Source: Stictocephala bisonia
Taxonomy: Eukaryota; Arthropoda; Insecta; Hemiptera; Membracidae
NCBI GenBank assembly: GCA_035578905.1
Contig: JAQJVL010000004.1
Coordinates: forward strand, 6,693,175-6,757,174
DNA: 64,000 nucleotides
Direction: 5' to 3'
The position numbers and the translations under genes are program-made. Below, piece by piece: positions 1-12,605 of the stretch. The notes under the pieces are model-generated. The model did no database searches, was not told the origin of the DNA, and saw only the letters and a program-made list of their open reading frames with translations. How positions within the stretch are numbered: the stretch's first letter is position 1; each line of letters opens with the position of its first letter.

Positions 1-1
1 G

Positions 2-284
2 TCTATCAGAAGAAGTCCAACCCCAGTGAAAGAGGTCAAGTCTGGCGTAGACACGACGCCGTCGCGGCGCATATCTGAAAACTTCATCGGCAGTGACTCA
101 GTATCGAGGCGTGGTTCTGCCAAGTACGCCAGTGCCAATGGACTGGATACCCTCGGCTCAACCGATGGCCACACAAATAACGACAGTGGATCTGAGGTAT
201 CGGATGAAGGGTACCGCAGCCTAGGTGTCGTCCAGGCCACCACAGCCACGGCAGCCACCGCGCCTGGAGCTAAATCACTTACAG
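2..284 (+). CDS. Penultimate exon (partial) of an unidentified Ser/Arg-rich protein
   Basis: The reading frame is open from base 2 and runs to a canonical donor (ACAG|GTAATT, GT at 285-286), so the exon continues upstream of the window and no start codon is claimed (position 26 is GTG, an internal valine). It encodes about 94 residues: a basic start with RRSP, two RRxS sites of the PKA type (RRIS, RRGS), then an acidic Ser-rich stretch DSGSEVSDEGYRSLG and an Ala/Thr-rich tail. The composition is GC-rich against AT-rich surroundings, as expected of coding DNA. It ends one base into a codon, which matches the two-base phase at the start of the exon at 2541. The region looks intrinsically disordered and phosphorylatable. 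I do not recognise the gene with confidence; a microtubule-associated or GAS2-like/spectraplakin-type tail is a weak guess. Confidence 0.75.
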
Positions 285-2540
285 GTAATTAAAACTCAGT
301 TTCTCCATTGTTTAATAGTTTGGAATCATTACGGTCTATCTAATTGTCTCTCTAGGTATATATTTAGAATATTCAGCCATAAATCAAGATATTAAATTTG
401 AAGATGGAGTCTTTCCCAATAATACCTCTAGAAATTTATTTCTTTTTTAAATCTCCTTGAGTTTTGTTTTCTTGAAAAAAAAAAATAAATAAAATAAAGT
501 TATGTAATATTGAATATACTCGTATATATATAAGTATAATGTACATCTTTTATATTTATTATTAAATACCTTACGTAATGGTTTGCAGTTTTAACTGCGG
601 CTAAAATAAAAAAAAAACATTTCAAGGAGAAAACAGTACAATCCTAATTAAAAACCTTATAATATATTCTGTATTACATTTATTTTTTTCACCTTAAGGG
701 AAAACCTGTAAATGGCTGCCTGTATTGTTAATAGGCTTCAAAATAGTGCAAACATTTCTATTATTGCAGAAATAAAGAAATAGTTGCTTTATTTCTTTAT
801 TGATCATATCATGCAAATTGCTTCAAAACTTGTATAGAAAACCATAAAAAATTAATTTTGTTATGACGTATGCCTGCTTTATTAGTTAAGTCGATTAAAA
901 CACGTATCTTTAACTTATAAACCGTAGTCTATTAATGTATTTGAATCAAAGAACAAAACAACTACGTACGTTATCTCGTCTCATACACGTACACCTGCAA
1001 GCTGCGTTTTCCTAGCAATGTGATTCAGCTTGATGCGCTGCGTGCTTCGTGCTTCGCGGTTGGTAAAACCACCGATCCCACGTAGACAAATGAGACCATT
1101 TTCCTAGCAGCGCGGAGCGCGGCCAATTGTTAACCGCGCTGCATGCAGCGTGCAGCGTAGTTGGAGCAGTGCCTTTAGAGCAGTCAGTTACTAGCCACAC
1201 TACGCAACTAACCTCTGTTGTTGTAATTATGGGGAAATCTGTAACTGATATTGTATGGTAAAAGGAGAAACTGTTTTTGAGAAGAGGGGAGGACCGAGTT
1301 AATGAGTACACATTAAGAGGCATTACCTTGTTCTTTTCGATGGTGTAGAAGTTCACATGATTGCAGGAGTTCACAGTAGTCTCAAGGGTCATCTATCCTT
1401 TTACTTGATACTTCACACACTGTTATATTAAGAGAGTAGGTACAGGAGAGGAGGATGGTTAGAGATGTGGTCATCGTGGGCAAGCGGCACTGACGGACAT
1501 CATGACTGGCCGGGCGGGCGAACCACGAACCGTGACAGAGTCTGATGGAGACTACCTTTTGCGCATGCGTGTACCAGGTCGGAAGTCAGGGGTTACAAAA
1601 GTACAGTGATTCCATGGAGTTACTTGTAATTGCCAGTTTGAACGATCGTGTGATTATGTAATATATGTGCCTGTTGACATTGCAGGTTTTATAAATGAAT
1701 TAATACTAATTAATTTAGGTGGCATGAGACATCTTATTCAATAAACTAAGCTAAATATAAATAATTTAATGATTAGTGCGCAACAGACATTATAATGGAT
1801 AATAGGTTTTCTGCCGATGACGACAGTCGATCGATTGTTCGTCCGGATTCGAAGTCCTTTGGAAATAGAGTCATCCTGAATTTAAAAATAACTTGAAGAA
1901 AGATAAATTATGGAGTGGTATTAGACAAAAAATGAACAAGACTAGTAAGTAAAGTAAGGCTTCAAAGTTATAATCACCTCCCACCAAGTCAACAAGATAG
2001 GAAAACTGATTTTAGTTAATCTAAAGTATTCTATACATTTTTCTTCATTGTCTATCTGATGCCTGTTGTAAGATTATTGAAAGCACCATCATGACTTCTC
2101 GTTTTAAACAATTTACTACATGAATTTCAACTTTCGGACAGACCTATGGCAATGTCGACATCTTCGTCCACCTCTTCTTCTTGAACCAACAACATAAAAG
2201 CAAGACACTTATCTCTTCGATCCATAGCATAGAACTACTTATAGGAACTGCGAATCGGCTAGTGACGCGACGCAACGGCCAATTTCTAAGAAAACACTTT
2301 TGCGCTGCGTTCTTTTTTAACCACACTGCGCTCTCACACTGAATGATATTTATAACTACTTCTCCACTCAAAGATCAAAACAGCCATATTTTCCTCGAAA
2401 TCCGGTATTCTCTCAGGAAATACTTCATTTCGTTGTTCTTCCTTTCGTTGTTTCGTAAGTGTCGTATAACTTGTTTCCACTATAACTTGTCATTGTTCTG
2501 ATCTGTTATTTAAATGAATGCGATGTTTAACCTGTTGCAG
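285..2540 (+). other. Intron between the two gene-end exons
   Basis: It begins GTAATT after ACAG and ends with a pyrimidine-containing tract and TTGCAG before 2541. The phase is 1 and joins the two flanking open frames without a stop. Most of it is AT-rich. GC-rich patches near 1040-1210 and 1480-1590 and around 2230-2320 may be relics of a DNA transposon, but no transposase motif could be read with confidence. Confidence 0.75.
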
Positions 2541-2899
2541 CTTCACCAGTGAGGGTTCCAAGGACCACTCGTAGCCGGTCTGTGGGCGGTCCTCAAGAGA
2601 GCAGCGGCCAGCCATCGTCCTTCCGCAGGAACGCCCCCGCCAACCGGTCTGCGCGCGTCTCTTCCTCCGCGTCTTCCCGTCCTGTTGCTGCAGTCGCAGC
2701 CGCCGCAGCGCATAATACCTGGAATTCTTCTGGAGGTCGCACGAAGAAGAGTCGGCCAGCTCTAACCCAGGACACTTTCTGCCAGCAGGTAGCCGAGATC
2801 ATGCAGCAATACGCCGCTATGATGCCCAGTCCGCGCAAGGACTCGAAGCCTGACTCGGGCATCACCACCCGAATCCCAGCTCCTGTGCAAAGGACATAG
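2541..2899 (+). CDS. Terminal exon of the same Ser/Arg-rich protein, possible EB-binding tail
   Basis: This is the last coding exon: the acceptor TTGCAG is at 2535-2540, the two leading bases complete the split codon, and 118 residues follow before TAG at 2897-2899. The sequence reads basic and Ser-rich (TTRSRSVGG, then SARVSSSASSRP), an Ala run, a short amphipathic stretch around TFCQQVAEIMQQYAAMM that could be a helix, and a basic tail with ITTRIPAP close to the C-terminus. TRIP fits the [S/T]xIP pattern that binds EB1 at microtubule plus ends when set in a basic, disordered, Ser/Pro-rich context, as here. That suggests a cytoskeletal linker protein, which is inference only. The overlapping antisense frame 2593-2868 is a shadow of the GC-rich codons. 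Gene identity remains unassigned. Confidence 0.8.
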
Positions 2900-3638
2900 C
2901 TACTGTGTGATACAGTTTGTTAGTTTTCTCGTCGTTATGGCAATCCTGACTTTCATTCGTTTTTAAACAAGTTATAAATAGTGTAATATTCTTATGTTTT
3001 ACTTACGTAATCATGAAAAGATAGAATTTTATCTAATGACTAATTGAGTAAGAGTGAAACACATATGTGATGTGACGGTTTTAGCTACGATTGTGGAGCT
3101 CTAGGTTTCATGGGAATCCTAGACTCGAACATTGTGTCTTATGAGATTTGTATGGTAACGTATATATTTTTATACCGATCATTATCCAGTGTTTTTTTTC
3201 AGTCGAGTGAGATATAAACTAGAATTGTGGTGCTTTTTTATATAATATATGGTTCATGAGTTTCAAAATGGAAGAAGTGAATCCATCCTCTCACACGAAA
3301 ATTACACTGACGTTATCTTCAAATAATAGTAATATTCGTATTTTAAATAAAGAAGATTCATCTTCCTTGGCTTAGATGTTTCACATATTACTTAGATATG
3401 AGTACACTGTTGTTTAGGATTTTATTTCTTTCGCAAATAAGAGCTTTAGTGTTATTTTGATAATTTTTCAGTTTTCTGTGATGATTTTTATTGAATATAA
3501 ATTTCACCATTCCTTTTATTCTCGCCAATTACTATTATCATGTACACTTAAAATCTAGTTTCAAATCTAGCAAATTCTGCTCTTGTGTTGTCATCTATAT
3601 TAAAACCAACCTTTGAACGACTATGCAGCTTTACCCAT

Positions 3639-3699
<61 letters not shown>

Positions 3700-5786
3700 A
3701 AGAAAATGTTATTATTTAAATTATAATCAGCCAATGTATTTTCTTTGAAATTGTTTGTTTTAATTTCATTATTATTGTTTGGCTAGGAGGAGTTTAAATC
3801 TATTGCAATATAATGAAATGTATTTGCACTGAGTCAAAATCTGAGACAATAAATTAGGTAAGGTGAAAGCCATCTTAGAGTCTTAACGTACTTAGAACCC
3901 CGTTTGTGTTTCAAGAATAATAATTAAGCTAGTCAAAGACATCAAAGTGTCTATAAATTGATAACTTCTGTATAGTTATATTATGTCTTGTTATCGTTAA
4001 AGGGTGGTAACAAAGTATCCATGCCCAAACGTAAGTTACTGTGTTGGTTCTTTATCGAATATGGCATCAATTAAGTAATTAAATCATCACACAACACTTT
4101 GAGAAGCAAAATAAATAACTTTTTCAAGTAATTATTGTTTTTAGGTGTTACCATAATATTTCGGTGATTGTATTTTTTTGCATTAATAAAGATACAAAAT
4201 GGTACAAACATTTTACATAAATGATAAATTTTTCATGTTTATAAGTAAAACGTATCCTGTCCCGGTGACATTAATCACTGGATGAAGAAATACGTGGTCA
4301 AGCCAGGTACGTACTAGTGCTGAAGCAGATTCTATCAGATTAAAGCGCAGAGATCGTCATATGAAAAGGATTACGTAATATAAACACATTAAATCGATGT
4401 TGTTTAATGTTTTGTAAATGAACAATATTAAATTATGAAATCGTATTCCACATGTGAATTATAAAAATGGGAAACTCAGATAGACTCTCAACGTTTGAAC
4501 TTAACTGAGCTGGTAAGCAGGAATTTTTAATAAAAAATGTCAAAAACAATGAATTATTAAATGTTCACATTTCTTTAATTACTAAGCCTTTCACTTTCAA
4601 ATTCGTTTGGATTTTATAAATCTTAAAATTTGAGACCTGTTATGAAGTTGTTATTACTTTCATCCTCTCAGTGAATAAGACTTTGTTACCCAACGTTAAC
4701 TCTTGGTTGGTGCTGTTCTGTTTTAATTGAAGTTGTTGCTTGTTCATTTATTACTCGTTTATGCACTGCTGGTGCAGTGGGTGAATTTAGAACGTATTAC
4801 GGTGCTTGTTCGAATTTCTTTCTCATTTAGGATTTGCTTCCTCTAGTTCTTTATAAAATGTATATACAGTTTTATTATTACGTGTTTCCTTTAAAATTAT
4901 AAGGATTGTTACAAAATCTGGTTTATTGTTGATAGAGATTTAGTTCTGAGGAGCTGAATGTAATAGTTGTATTATGTTTAGCGCAATTATTTGTTACTTT
5001 GTTATTTATAAGTTTATGTAATTGTTGAGTTTAAGTATATTGTAGGCCTATACTATAAGAAGGTAACAGTCGTTATATTGTTGAATGTGGTCCCGATTTC
5101 CCATATTGCCACCTAACAAATTCATGCTATTTCAGTTTGATCTTATTTTAAGAATAATAGTAATAGAGTATTTAATATGAATTTTTTATGACTAACAGTG
5201 AAAGAATATCATATGTTATGAAGCCAAATGTTATGAAGGAATTTGGCAATTTTCGGTGAAAAAGAGTTGGAGAAAATGTTATTTTCTCAGTACTGTGCAA
5301 CCAAATATCATTAGTCAGTTAAATATCAATCACTAGACTACTCCACAGTGCTACTTATTAAATATTAAGGTACAAATAAACCAGATCAATTTTATAATTT
5401 TTGTAATCAGGCTTTGATGTAATAAATAAATTAAGATCAATAGAGTGTTTTCGTTATCTGCCTCCCATGTCGAGAAAAGGATAAAAATCCACGAAGCATT
5501 ACAATACTCTGTTAGTGGTAAGTGTACGCAAGAACATTTCTGATATCAGGTGTTCTGTTCTTATGTATAAATAAATTGATATTATAAAGACAAACTGTAA
5601 TTTTCTTGTATATTATTGCTAAGGATTTAAAAACGTTTTGGCAATTGCATAAATTTGTTGCATTGTGGTACCTGTATATTATTCATCATAAGGTAATTTA
5701 ACTCTCAGCACACACAGAAAAAAGTGAATTTTCAAAAGGATAAAAAATGTAGTAGTAGTGTAGTTCTGTAACCCAACCGAGGACTG
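2900..5786 (+). other. 3' UTR and AT-rich intergenic DNA
   Basis: The stretch follows the stop codon and has no open frame of note. The first AATAAA after the stop is at 3346-3351, and another AATAAA lies near 3849; either could end the transcript, so the length of the 3' UTR cannot be fixed. The rest is AT-rich and no gene, RNA or transposon end was recognised. Confidence 0.5.
3642..3697. repeat. (TA)n microsatellite
   Basis: An uninterrupted run of TA dinucleotides about 55 bases long, lying about 750 bases after the stop codon of the upstream gene. Confidence 0.95.
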
Positions 5787-5812
5787 CACCCACCCACTCA
5801 TACACGTACTGT
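5787..5812 (+). repeat. Solitary copy of the dispersed 36-bp CCCACCC/CACGTAC motif
   Basis: It reads CACCCACCCACTCATACACG then TACTG, the same core as the 36-bp arrays at 43.3-47.2 kb and 55.3 kb. It is a single copy more than 37 kb from the nearest array and sits just before the degenerate start of the first 48-bp array. Confidence 0.6.
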
Positions 5813-5869
5813 TGGACCAGTTGGGGGGATGTTAACAATAGAATGGCATTAACACTCAAAAGAAAAATA

Positions 5870-6320
5870 TGGTGGTAACTAACATTCACAAGGAGAAATG
5901 TAATAGCACCTAAAACTAACAATGAACAATATTATTCCACCGGAACGTTACAAGGAAAGAAGGGTGTCACTCACATGGAATAATAGATTAGCATCTAATG
6001 TCCAAAATAATATATGAGATGAAACCTAAAACCAATAAGAAAAGAACAATACCTTAAACCCATGAGTAAAAATTATCATATAAACCTTACAAACAACAAA
6101 TAGGATTTTGCATGAAACGCAGTAGGAAAAATGGGATGACACTTAACACTTCTAAAGGAAAGGATTATCTTACCTAAAGCTCAAGAGTAAATGTAAGGTT
6201 ACCTTTAACTCATAGGAAATAATAGGATGGCACCTATAACATACAAGGAAAATAAAATATATTGCATGAAACTCAGAAGGACAAAAAATATAATTGCATC
6301 CAATCCTACCAAGTACAGTA
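5870..6320 (+). repeat. Degenerate leading part of the 48-bp array
   Basis: Recurring but diverged words such as GACACCTAAAACTCA, AAGGAAA and ATAGGATGGCACC recur at about 45-50 base spacing. They match the phase of the clean array that begins near 6320. Similarity falls steadily to the left, as expected for the old edge of a tandem array. Confidence 0.6.
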
Positions 6321-7600
6321 TAAGCATTATTAACCTACAACTCAGATGGAAATACACTCATTGTGGATTAGCGTTGTGTGACCTAAAACTAACAGAAATA
6401 TACTCCTTGTGGTTGTACTTTGTGTAACCTACAACTCATACGGAAATTTACTCCTTTGTGGTTGTATGTTGTATGACCTAAAACTCGCACGGAAATATAC
6501 TCCTTGTGGTTGTATGTTGTATGACCTAAAACTCACGCGGAAATATACTCCTTGTGGTTGTACGTTGTAAGACCTAAAACTCACAAGGAAATATACTGCT
6601 TGTGGTTGTACGTTGTGTGACATACAACTCACACGGAAATATACTCCTTGTGGTTGTACGTTGTGTAAACTACAATTCGTACGGAAATTTACTCCTTTGT
6701 GGTTGTACTTTGTGTGACCTACAACTCACACGGAAATATACTCCTTGTGGTTGTACGTTGTGTAAACTACAATTCGTACGGAAATTTACTCCTTTGTGGT
6801 TGTACTTTGTGTGACCTACAGCTCATACGGAAATATACTCCTTGTGGTTGTATGTTGTATGACCTAAAACTCACACGGAAATATACTCCTTGTGGTTGTA
6901 CGTTGTGTAACTTACAATTCGTATGGAAATTTACTCCTTTGTGGTTGTACTTTGTGTGACCTAAAACTCACACGGAAATATACTCCTTGTGGTTGTACGT
7001 TGTGTAACTTACAATTCGTATGGAAATTTACTCCTTTGTGGTTGTACTTTGTGTGACCTACAACTCATACGGAAATATACTCCTTGTGGTTGTATGTTGT
7101 ATGACCTAAAACTCACACGGAAATATACTCCTTGTGGTTGTACGTTGTAAGACCTAAAACTCACAAGGAAATATACTGCTTGTGGTTGTACGTTGTGTGA
7201 CATACAACTCACACGGAAATATACTCCTTGTGGTTCGTGGTTGTACGTTGTGTAAACTACAATTCGCACGGAAATATACTGCTTTTGGTTTTACGTTGTG
7301 TGACCTACAACACGCACGGAAACATACTCCCTTTGGTTTTACGTTGTATGACCTACAACTCACATGGAAATATACTCCTGAGTGTTTCTGTTGTTTGACC
7401 TAAACTCACACGGAAATATACTGCTTTTTTCCGTTGTTTGACCTAAAACTCACGCGGAAATATACTCCTTGTGGTTGTACGTTGTGTAATCTACAATTCA
7501 CACGGAACTATACTCCATGTGGTTTTATGTTTTGTGACCTACAACTCACACGGAAATATACTCCTTGTGATTGTACGTTGTGTGACCTAAAACTGACCAA
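6321..7600 (+). repeat. 48-bp minisatellite array
   Basis: About 26 copies of a 47-48 bp unit containing CACACGGAAATATACTCC, TTGTGGTTGTACGTTG and TGTGACCTA. Variants cycle (ACTCACACGG versus ATTCGTACGG; CCTTGTGG versus CCTTTGTGG), giving paired units of about 95 bp. The many short frames on both strands through here (CNLQF / YNVQPQGVYF type repeats) are by-products of a unit length close to a multiple of three; indels between units break every one of them. Confidence 0.95.
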
Positions 7601-8049
7601 AGGGAAACACTTATTCAAGGAAATTGAGACACTGTTAATTGTTTTCAAGATATGTTTCATAGCAATGAAAGCTCTAATAAAGATACTATTTCTGGCCTCT
7701 GAAAAGCGAACTTGGCTAAGTTAAATAACATGTAAGTTTAATGGAAAATAATCGGTGCTATACCGTTGCAGAATAACATTTTAATGTAACAATAAATTCC
7801 CTATTTTCAAAAAAGTTTGAATTGATTGTTAGAAAAGAAAACAATTTGTCACCAAATAATATATTTCCTTTTAAAAACCACAAAGTCTTAAAAAATAAAA
7901 ACTATAGTGTATGTATCACACATACAGATGGATATTTATTTTAAAATTCTACATAATTGTTTGAAGCTTTGAGATCATTATTACATGATAAAGCAGTTTC
8001 AATTCCTGACAATCGTGTTATTTGTTGAACTAGATTTTCTAAATAAAGC
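7601..8049. other. AT-rich DNA without recognised features
   Basis: Low-complexity AT-rich sequence between the 48-bp array and the 97-bp triplication. Nothing recognisable was seen. Confidence 0.5.
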
Positions 8050-8305
8050 AAAGCTGAAAAAGTGTCTGTACCTGAATGCCGTCTAGGTGTGTCTCCTCCT
8101 CATGGCAGCTTTGGTGACATCCACTCCGGTGGATAGTATTGTCTACAAAGCTGAAAAAGTGTCTGTACCTGAATGCCGTCTAGGTAAGTCTCATCCTCAT
8201 GGCAGCTTTGGTGTCCTCCACTCCGGTGGATAGTATTGTCTACAAAGCTGACAAAGTGTCTGTACCTGAATGCCGTCTAGGTGTGTCTCCTCCTCATGGC
8301 ACCTC
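8050..8305 (+). repeat. 97-bp tandem triplication
   Basis: Three head-to-tail copies start at AAAGCTGA/CAAAGTGTC (8050, 8147 and 8244). Each contains CTGAATGCCGTCTAGGTGTG and TCATGGCAGC; the first two also carry ACTCCGGTGGATAGTATTG. The third copy is cut short near 8300. Confidence 0.9.
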
Positions 8306-8486
8306 AAGGTAAGAAACGGAGGAGTGTTGTGTCAAAAATATGACTGAAATAACTAAATATGAAGCTGTAAAATGAATACTTAAAAATCAAGTAAACAATC
8401 CTTAAATTACATGTTTAAGAGTATAGGTTTATTAAGTAGTAGTTTTCCATTTAAAACTAATTGTAATTTACCTTGTAAAAATGTTC

Positions 8487-8627
8487 AACTTATCCAACAG
8501 CGATTGATTTGCCAACTTCACCAGTTACGGTCTGTGATGTTCGTGGTGAGCTCATCTGGTGGAGTGTAGTGGTTCCTGGTGCCCCGTCCTGGTGGAGTTG
8601 CAAAATCAAACGCTGTTGGATAAGTTA
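8487..8627. mobile_element. Small foldback element (MITE-like)
   Basis: Imperfect inverted arms of about 36 bases, 8487-8522 (AACTTATCCAACAGCG...) and 8591-8627 (...CGCTGTTGGATAAGTT), surround about 70 bases containing GGTGGAG and CCTGGTG words. No coding capacity. The class is unknown and no certain target-site duplication is visible. Confidence 0.6.
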
Positions 8628-10217
8628 TATTTTCACCCTCTAATAATCTTTTCTGTGTATTGAGTATAAGTATGATAGTTTATAAGAAGACGCGTCTTAA
8701 TAAAAAGTCTGATCATGTGGTTTTTTAATGCTTTTCTTACATCGATATAGGTTAAAAGGGAAAAAATAGTTTTAAAATGTAGGCTAAGGCAGTAAGTAAC
8801 ACCTGAAGGTGTCAGGAGGTTTATACCTATCGAAACGTGTTTGTTAAAACATTTGAAGCGTTGGAAATGTTCAACAAATTTACCAATCATCAACAATCCA
8901 ATGCCAACAAATAGCTTTAAAACAACAACAACTTGCATGTCTTACGAGTATGAATACGTAGGCGCGACCTGAGTCACTTCCACTCACATGCGCACACTAT
9001 CTCAATCCTTTAGTTCAGAGGTTGGTTAGAATTTGTGAAATTGTATTAATTCTGTCAAATTCACAGTTCTGTATCGATGTGATGTCGAATGAATGCTATA
9101 TAATTTAATATCATATCTCTTAACACTATCAATATGAGAAGATGGTCAATGTTACAATGATGTTTCCAGCTTTAAACAAGAAACAGATTAGACAAAGAAA
9201 GTGGAGCGTGTAGTAGAAACAGGACTGGTGTTTTGGAATGGGGAAGTCTTCTTTTTCACGGTGTTGAAGAATCAGCGCATTCTTTAAATAAGAGCTCTGT
9301 AAACTATGTGTGTTTTCTAGGAATTGTTTTTATGTTACAAATATATGACACAATACCAGATTAAATGATAGTAGTGCCGTTTAGAAAAGCAAATTGAATT
9401 TCGTCCAGAGCAAGTAAGTGAAAAACATCTTCTCAAGAAAAAGAAGTGAGCAGAAAGAGGTGGTCAAGTTATCTTTATAAGTAACGACATAATTTACCTT
9501 AGGATTACAAAAGATGAAAAAAAACAAACAAAATGTGTAAAGATATATAATTAGCAGGAAAGTGTTTATTATAATTTCAGCACAGTGGATATTGCAAATA
9601 AGATCAAAGGATAAATTTCATATGTTAAATTCTTCTCAAGTTGGAAAGAGACTCTTAGCTATTAAAGGTAGCTGTAACATATGTTCCAGTCACTGGAAGC
9701 CGTTGGAAGATCCGAACATTCCGATAAATGACTGTGCTGCTTAGTATTTTATGTATCTTATAATATAGCTATTCAGTTTGCAAATAGTTGACTCAAAAGT
9801 TCATAAATTTACCTGATTGAAACGCTTCTTATAAATGAAAAGCTAATGACATCACCAGATGGTGTAGATGGTCAACCTTCAGTCAACACGTTTGGAAGAA
9901 TAAATGATTGAAATGAAACTGAAAAATCCCAACTTCATTGACTTGTCTTCTCCTAGATCTCCTGCTATGCAAAGTTTATATCAAAACTAAGAAGTTATGC
10001 TGACATTTTTCCAAAGGTTCTGAATTTTTGACAAATTAGTGTGGTTCCATCAGGTATAAAAAATAACCTTTCCTTTTCAAACTGATGAGCTTGTAATTAT
10101 GAAATTGACAATATTATAAAAGGTTGGGAAAAAAACAGTGTTTTCGTCTATAATATGGCTCATAATGTGAACATATACTGCCCAAGTTTAAATTTATCTT
10201 ACATAAGTGAAAGTAAA
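8628..10217. other. AT-rich DNA without recognised features
   Basis: Several short open frames are present (for example 8633-8938 minus, 9562-9744 plus) but none shows a recognisable domain or coding bias. No RNA gene or transposon end was recognised. Confidence 0.45.
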
Positions 10218-11708
10218 TCTATACCTATAAAAGGCAAATACCACTGACTCATTCACTCATCACTGGAACTAAAAAGGTACTAAGCCTACGAGGCTGAAAT
10301 TTTGTAGAGTCAAAGGTCTTATGTTGTAGATCTGCAATAATAAGGGAATTTATAGTAAATCGAAGATGGCAGCCTTTTTAGTGCAACAAATTTTAAATGC
10401 CAAAAACAGCGTTTCTCTAATTGTACTGTAGCGGCTATATGAACGGTTCTACAGCAAAACTAACACCATTTTCTGGGACTGATTTGAGACGATCCACAAC
10501 TTTGGCCCAATGACTTTTTCCTCTATCTCACCTCCTTCATCCTTAGGTAGAGCTAGATTTTCAATTTGTGCGTGTAAATCAAATTGGTTAATTTACGCCC
10601 TCTTAGAGTAGATTTACAAATTTTTCTAGACTGTAAAATTATGTTATTCAATGGGAAAGTATACAATTTAATCTTAACACATGTATAGCCAGATCATAGG
10701 ACATGGCTAGGAACACGATATTTCACTGATTCAGAGTAAATTACCGTACTTTGCGCCCTCTAAAAGTAGATTTACAGATTTTTCTAGACTTTGAAACGCT
10801 TTATCTAAGAAAACAAACTGATTTCAATCTGAAAATTTACAATTTAATTGGACCAAATGATTAGCCAATTCACAGTACATGGCTAAATATGGTGAGAAAC
10901 CCGATGTTTCACTGATTCAGAGTCAACTACAGTAATTTGTGCCCTCTAGAAGTAGACTTACAGATTTGTCTAGACTTTGAAACTTTTTTATCTAAGAAAA
11001 CAAACTGATTTCAATCGGAAAATTTTAAATTTAATTTTAACACATGTTCATCGGACCTGGCTAAACATGGCGAAAACCCCGACATTTCACATTTTAGAGT
11101 CAATTGCCGTACTTTTTGGCCTCTAAAAGTAGACTTTGAGATTTATTTAGACAATCAAAGTTTGTAAACTGCAAGAAAAGTCTGATTGAAATAGCAAGAT
11201 TATAATATATATATATAAATAAAAGCCATTTACCACTATCACTATTTCTCCAAAACTACACGTCCAATTGACTTGAAAATTTGCACATTGCTTTATCTTG
11301 GCCTCTAGAGCCTCACTAAGAAAGGATTTTCTTCTCCGTCCTACTCGTCTCCAAAATTGCTATGGTATTCGTATGGAGCTATATTAATTAATTGATTCAT
11401 TTGATTAACAGCTGTTAGCTTTTAAATAAAAACAAATTGAATAAAAGCGTGGTAACTTAACTAATTATGTTGACTTTTAAAATTAAAAATAATTGAGGAA
11501 AGTAGTAAATTATTCATAACATCAGCTATGAAATTGTTCTAACTTGGATGGTATTTAAATAATCGTTTTTCTAAAACAAAGTATTTATTTTGGTTTACTT
11601 TTAAAAAATTGTTTAATGTTCGTGAATTTTTTGGAATTTTTCATTATATTTTGACCGCAAGTCTTCAAACTCAATATTATCACCGGCGAAGTGGGTGGGT
11701 ACGGCTAG
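10218..11708 (+). mobile_element. Non-autonomous Helitron-like element
   Basis: The left end reads A|TCTATACCTATAAAAGG followed by an ACTGACTCATTCACTCATCA-type stretch, which is how many insect Helitrons begin (5' TC after a host A). The right end reads CACCGGCGAAGTGGGTG then TACGGCTAG|T: a decayed GC-rich hairpin followed by the CTRR terminus (CTAG, 11705-11708) and a host T. This A..T insertion site with TC..CTAG ends is the Helitron hallmark. There is no Rep/helicase frame, so it must be non-autonomous. A second block that also resembles a Helitron start (TATATAAATAAAAGCCATTT, near 11210) lies inside, so it may be two nested or fused elements. Confidence 0.6.
10575..11165 (+). repeat. Internal tandem repeat of the Helitron-like element
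   Basis: Four diverged copies of a block with the words GCCCTCT (GGCCTCT in the last), AAAGTAGA, TTTACAGATTT and TCTAGACTTTGAAAC, found at about 10597, 10755, 10941 and 11118. Spacing is therefore about 160-185 bases. Confidence 0.7.
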
Positions 11709-12605
11709 TGCTATTTATATATTGAACATGAGGCAGTGTTACCGTCCCAGTTAAAAGTAAGTGCGTTTTGTTATTAATTTGTGGCCCTATTTTATTATAG
11801 AAATAATACTGGTTTAAATTACCTTTTTCTGTCGTAACAGTTCTTCAATTACATTACTGCTATGAACATTTCAAAGCATATAAAGCTTCATCATCAGGCT
11901 TCCAAAAACGTCACTGTTTAAAACATTAAACACTAAAATTATAAAACATTCAAACATTTAAACACGAGTAAGTTTACATATAATACATTTGCCGGCCAGC
12001 GATGACTTGACATTCTAATGATGAGGCAACTATTTTATTACATTCAATTCACAACTGAAGCTTAATTCTTCATCAATATATAATTAAAATGACGCTTGTT
12101 TACAATTTAGTCTTATCGTTATATCTCACATAGATGTAAGCACATAAATAATAGGCAAAATTAAAATCAAGATCTCAATTTTTAGTTTGATAACAATTAT
12201 TGACAACAACATAATATCAGTAAATTGACCTAAAACAGATAAGAGGGAATGTATTTACTACTTTTCCCTATACTATTGTGACCAGTCTTGTAGTATTCCA
12301 GAAGACTTTGCTTCTGGAACATCGTTAACTTTGACTTCCAACACTTGGAAGACTCGTGAGGAGTCTTCCTGCATACAATAAAGAACTTTCTTTAGTAACA
12401 GTTGCAAAATAATTACACGCTTTATACTACTCATTATGAATGTAAATGATAATGACCTTATCTGGCAATTAGTCAGAATATTCTGGAAAGGTTTCAGTAT
12501 TATTAATGACACGTAACGCTGAGTGTTCCCACAGTATTACTAGCAATTATGTCGTAGGCGTCTCTCATACAAGTTAATAATTGTTTATCCTACTTGTTTA
12601 AAGAA
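11709..12605. other. AT-rich DNA between Helitron-like element and 48-bp array
   Basis: No gene or element end recognised. The 79-residue frame at 12273-12512 on the minus strand has no recognisable motif. Confidence 0.45.

Noticed and set aside
1012..2371. Minus-strand frames at 1012-1392 and 2127-2371 in GC-rich patches of the first intron, with an acidic N-terminus-like peptide at 2127-2225
   Set aside because: They might be ends of a PIF/Harbinger-type element, but no terminal repeat, target duplication or transposase motif could be shown.
2593..2868. 91-residue minus-strand frame
   Set aside because: It is antisense to the terminal exon and follows from its GC-rich codons.
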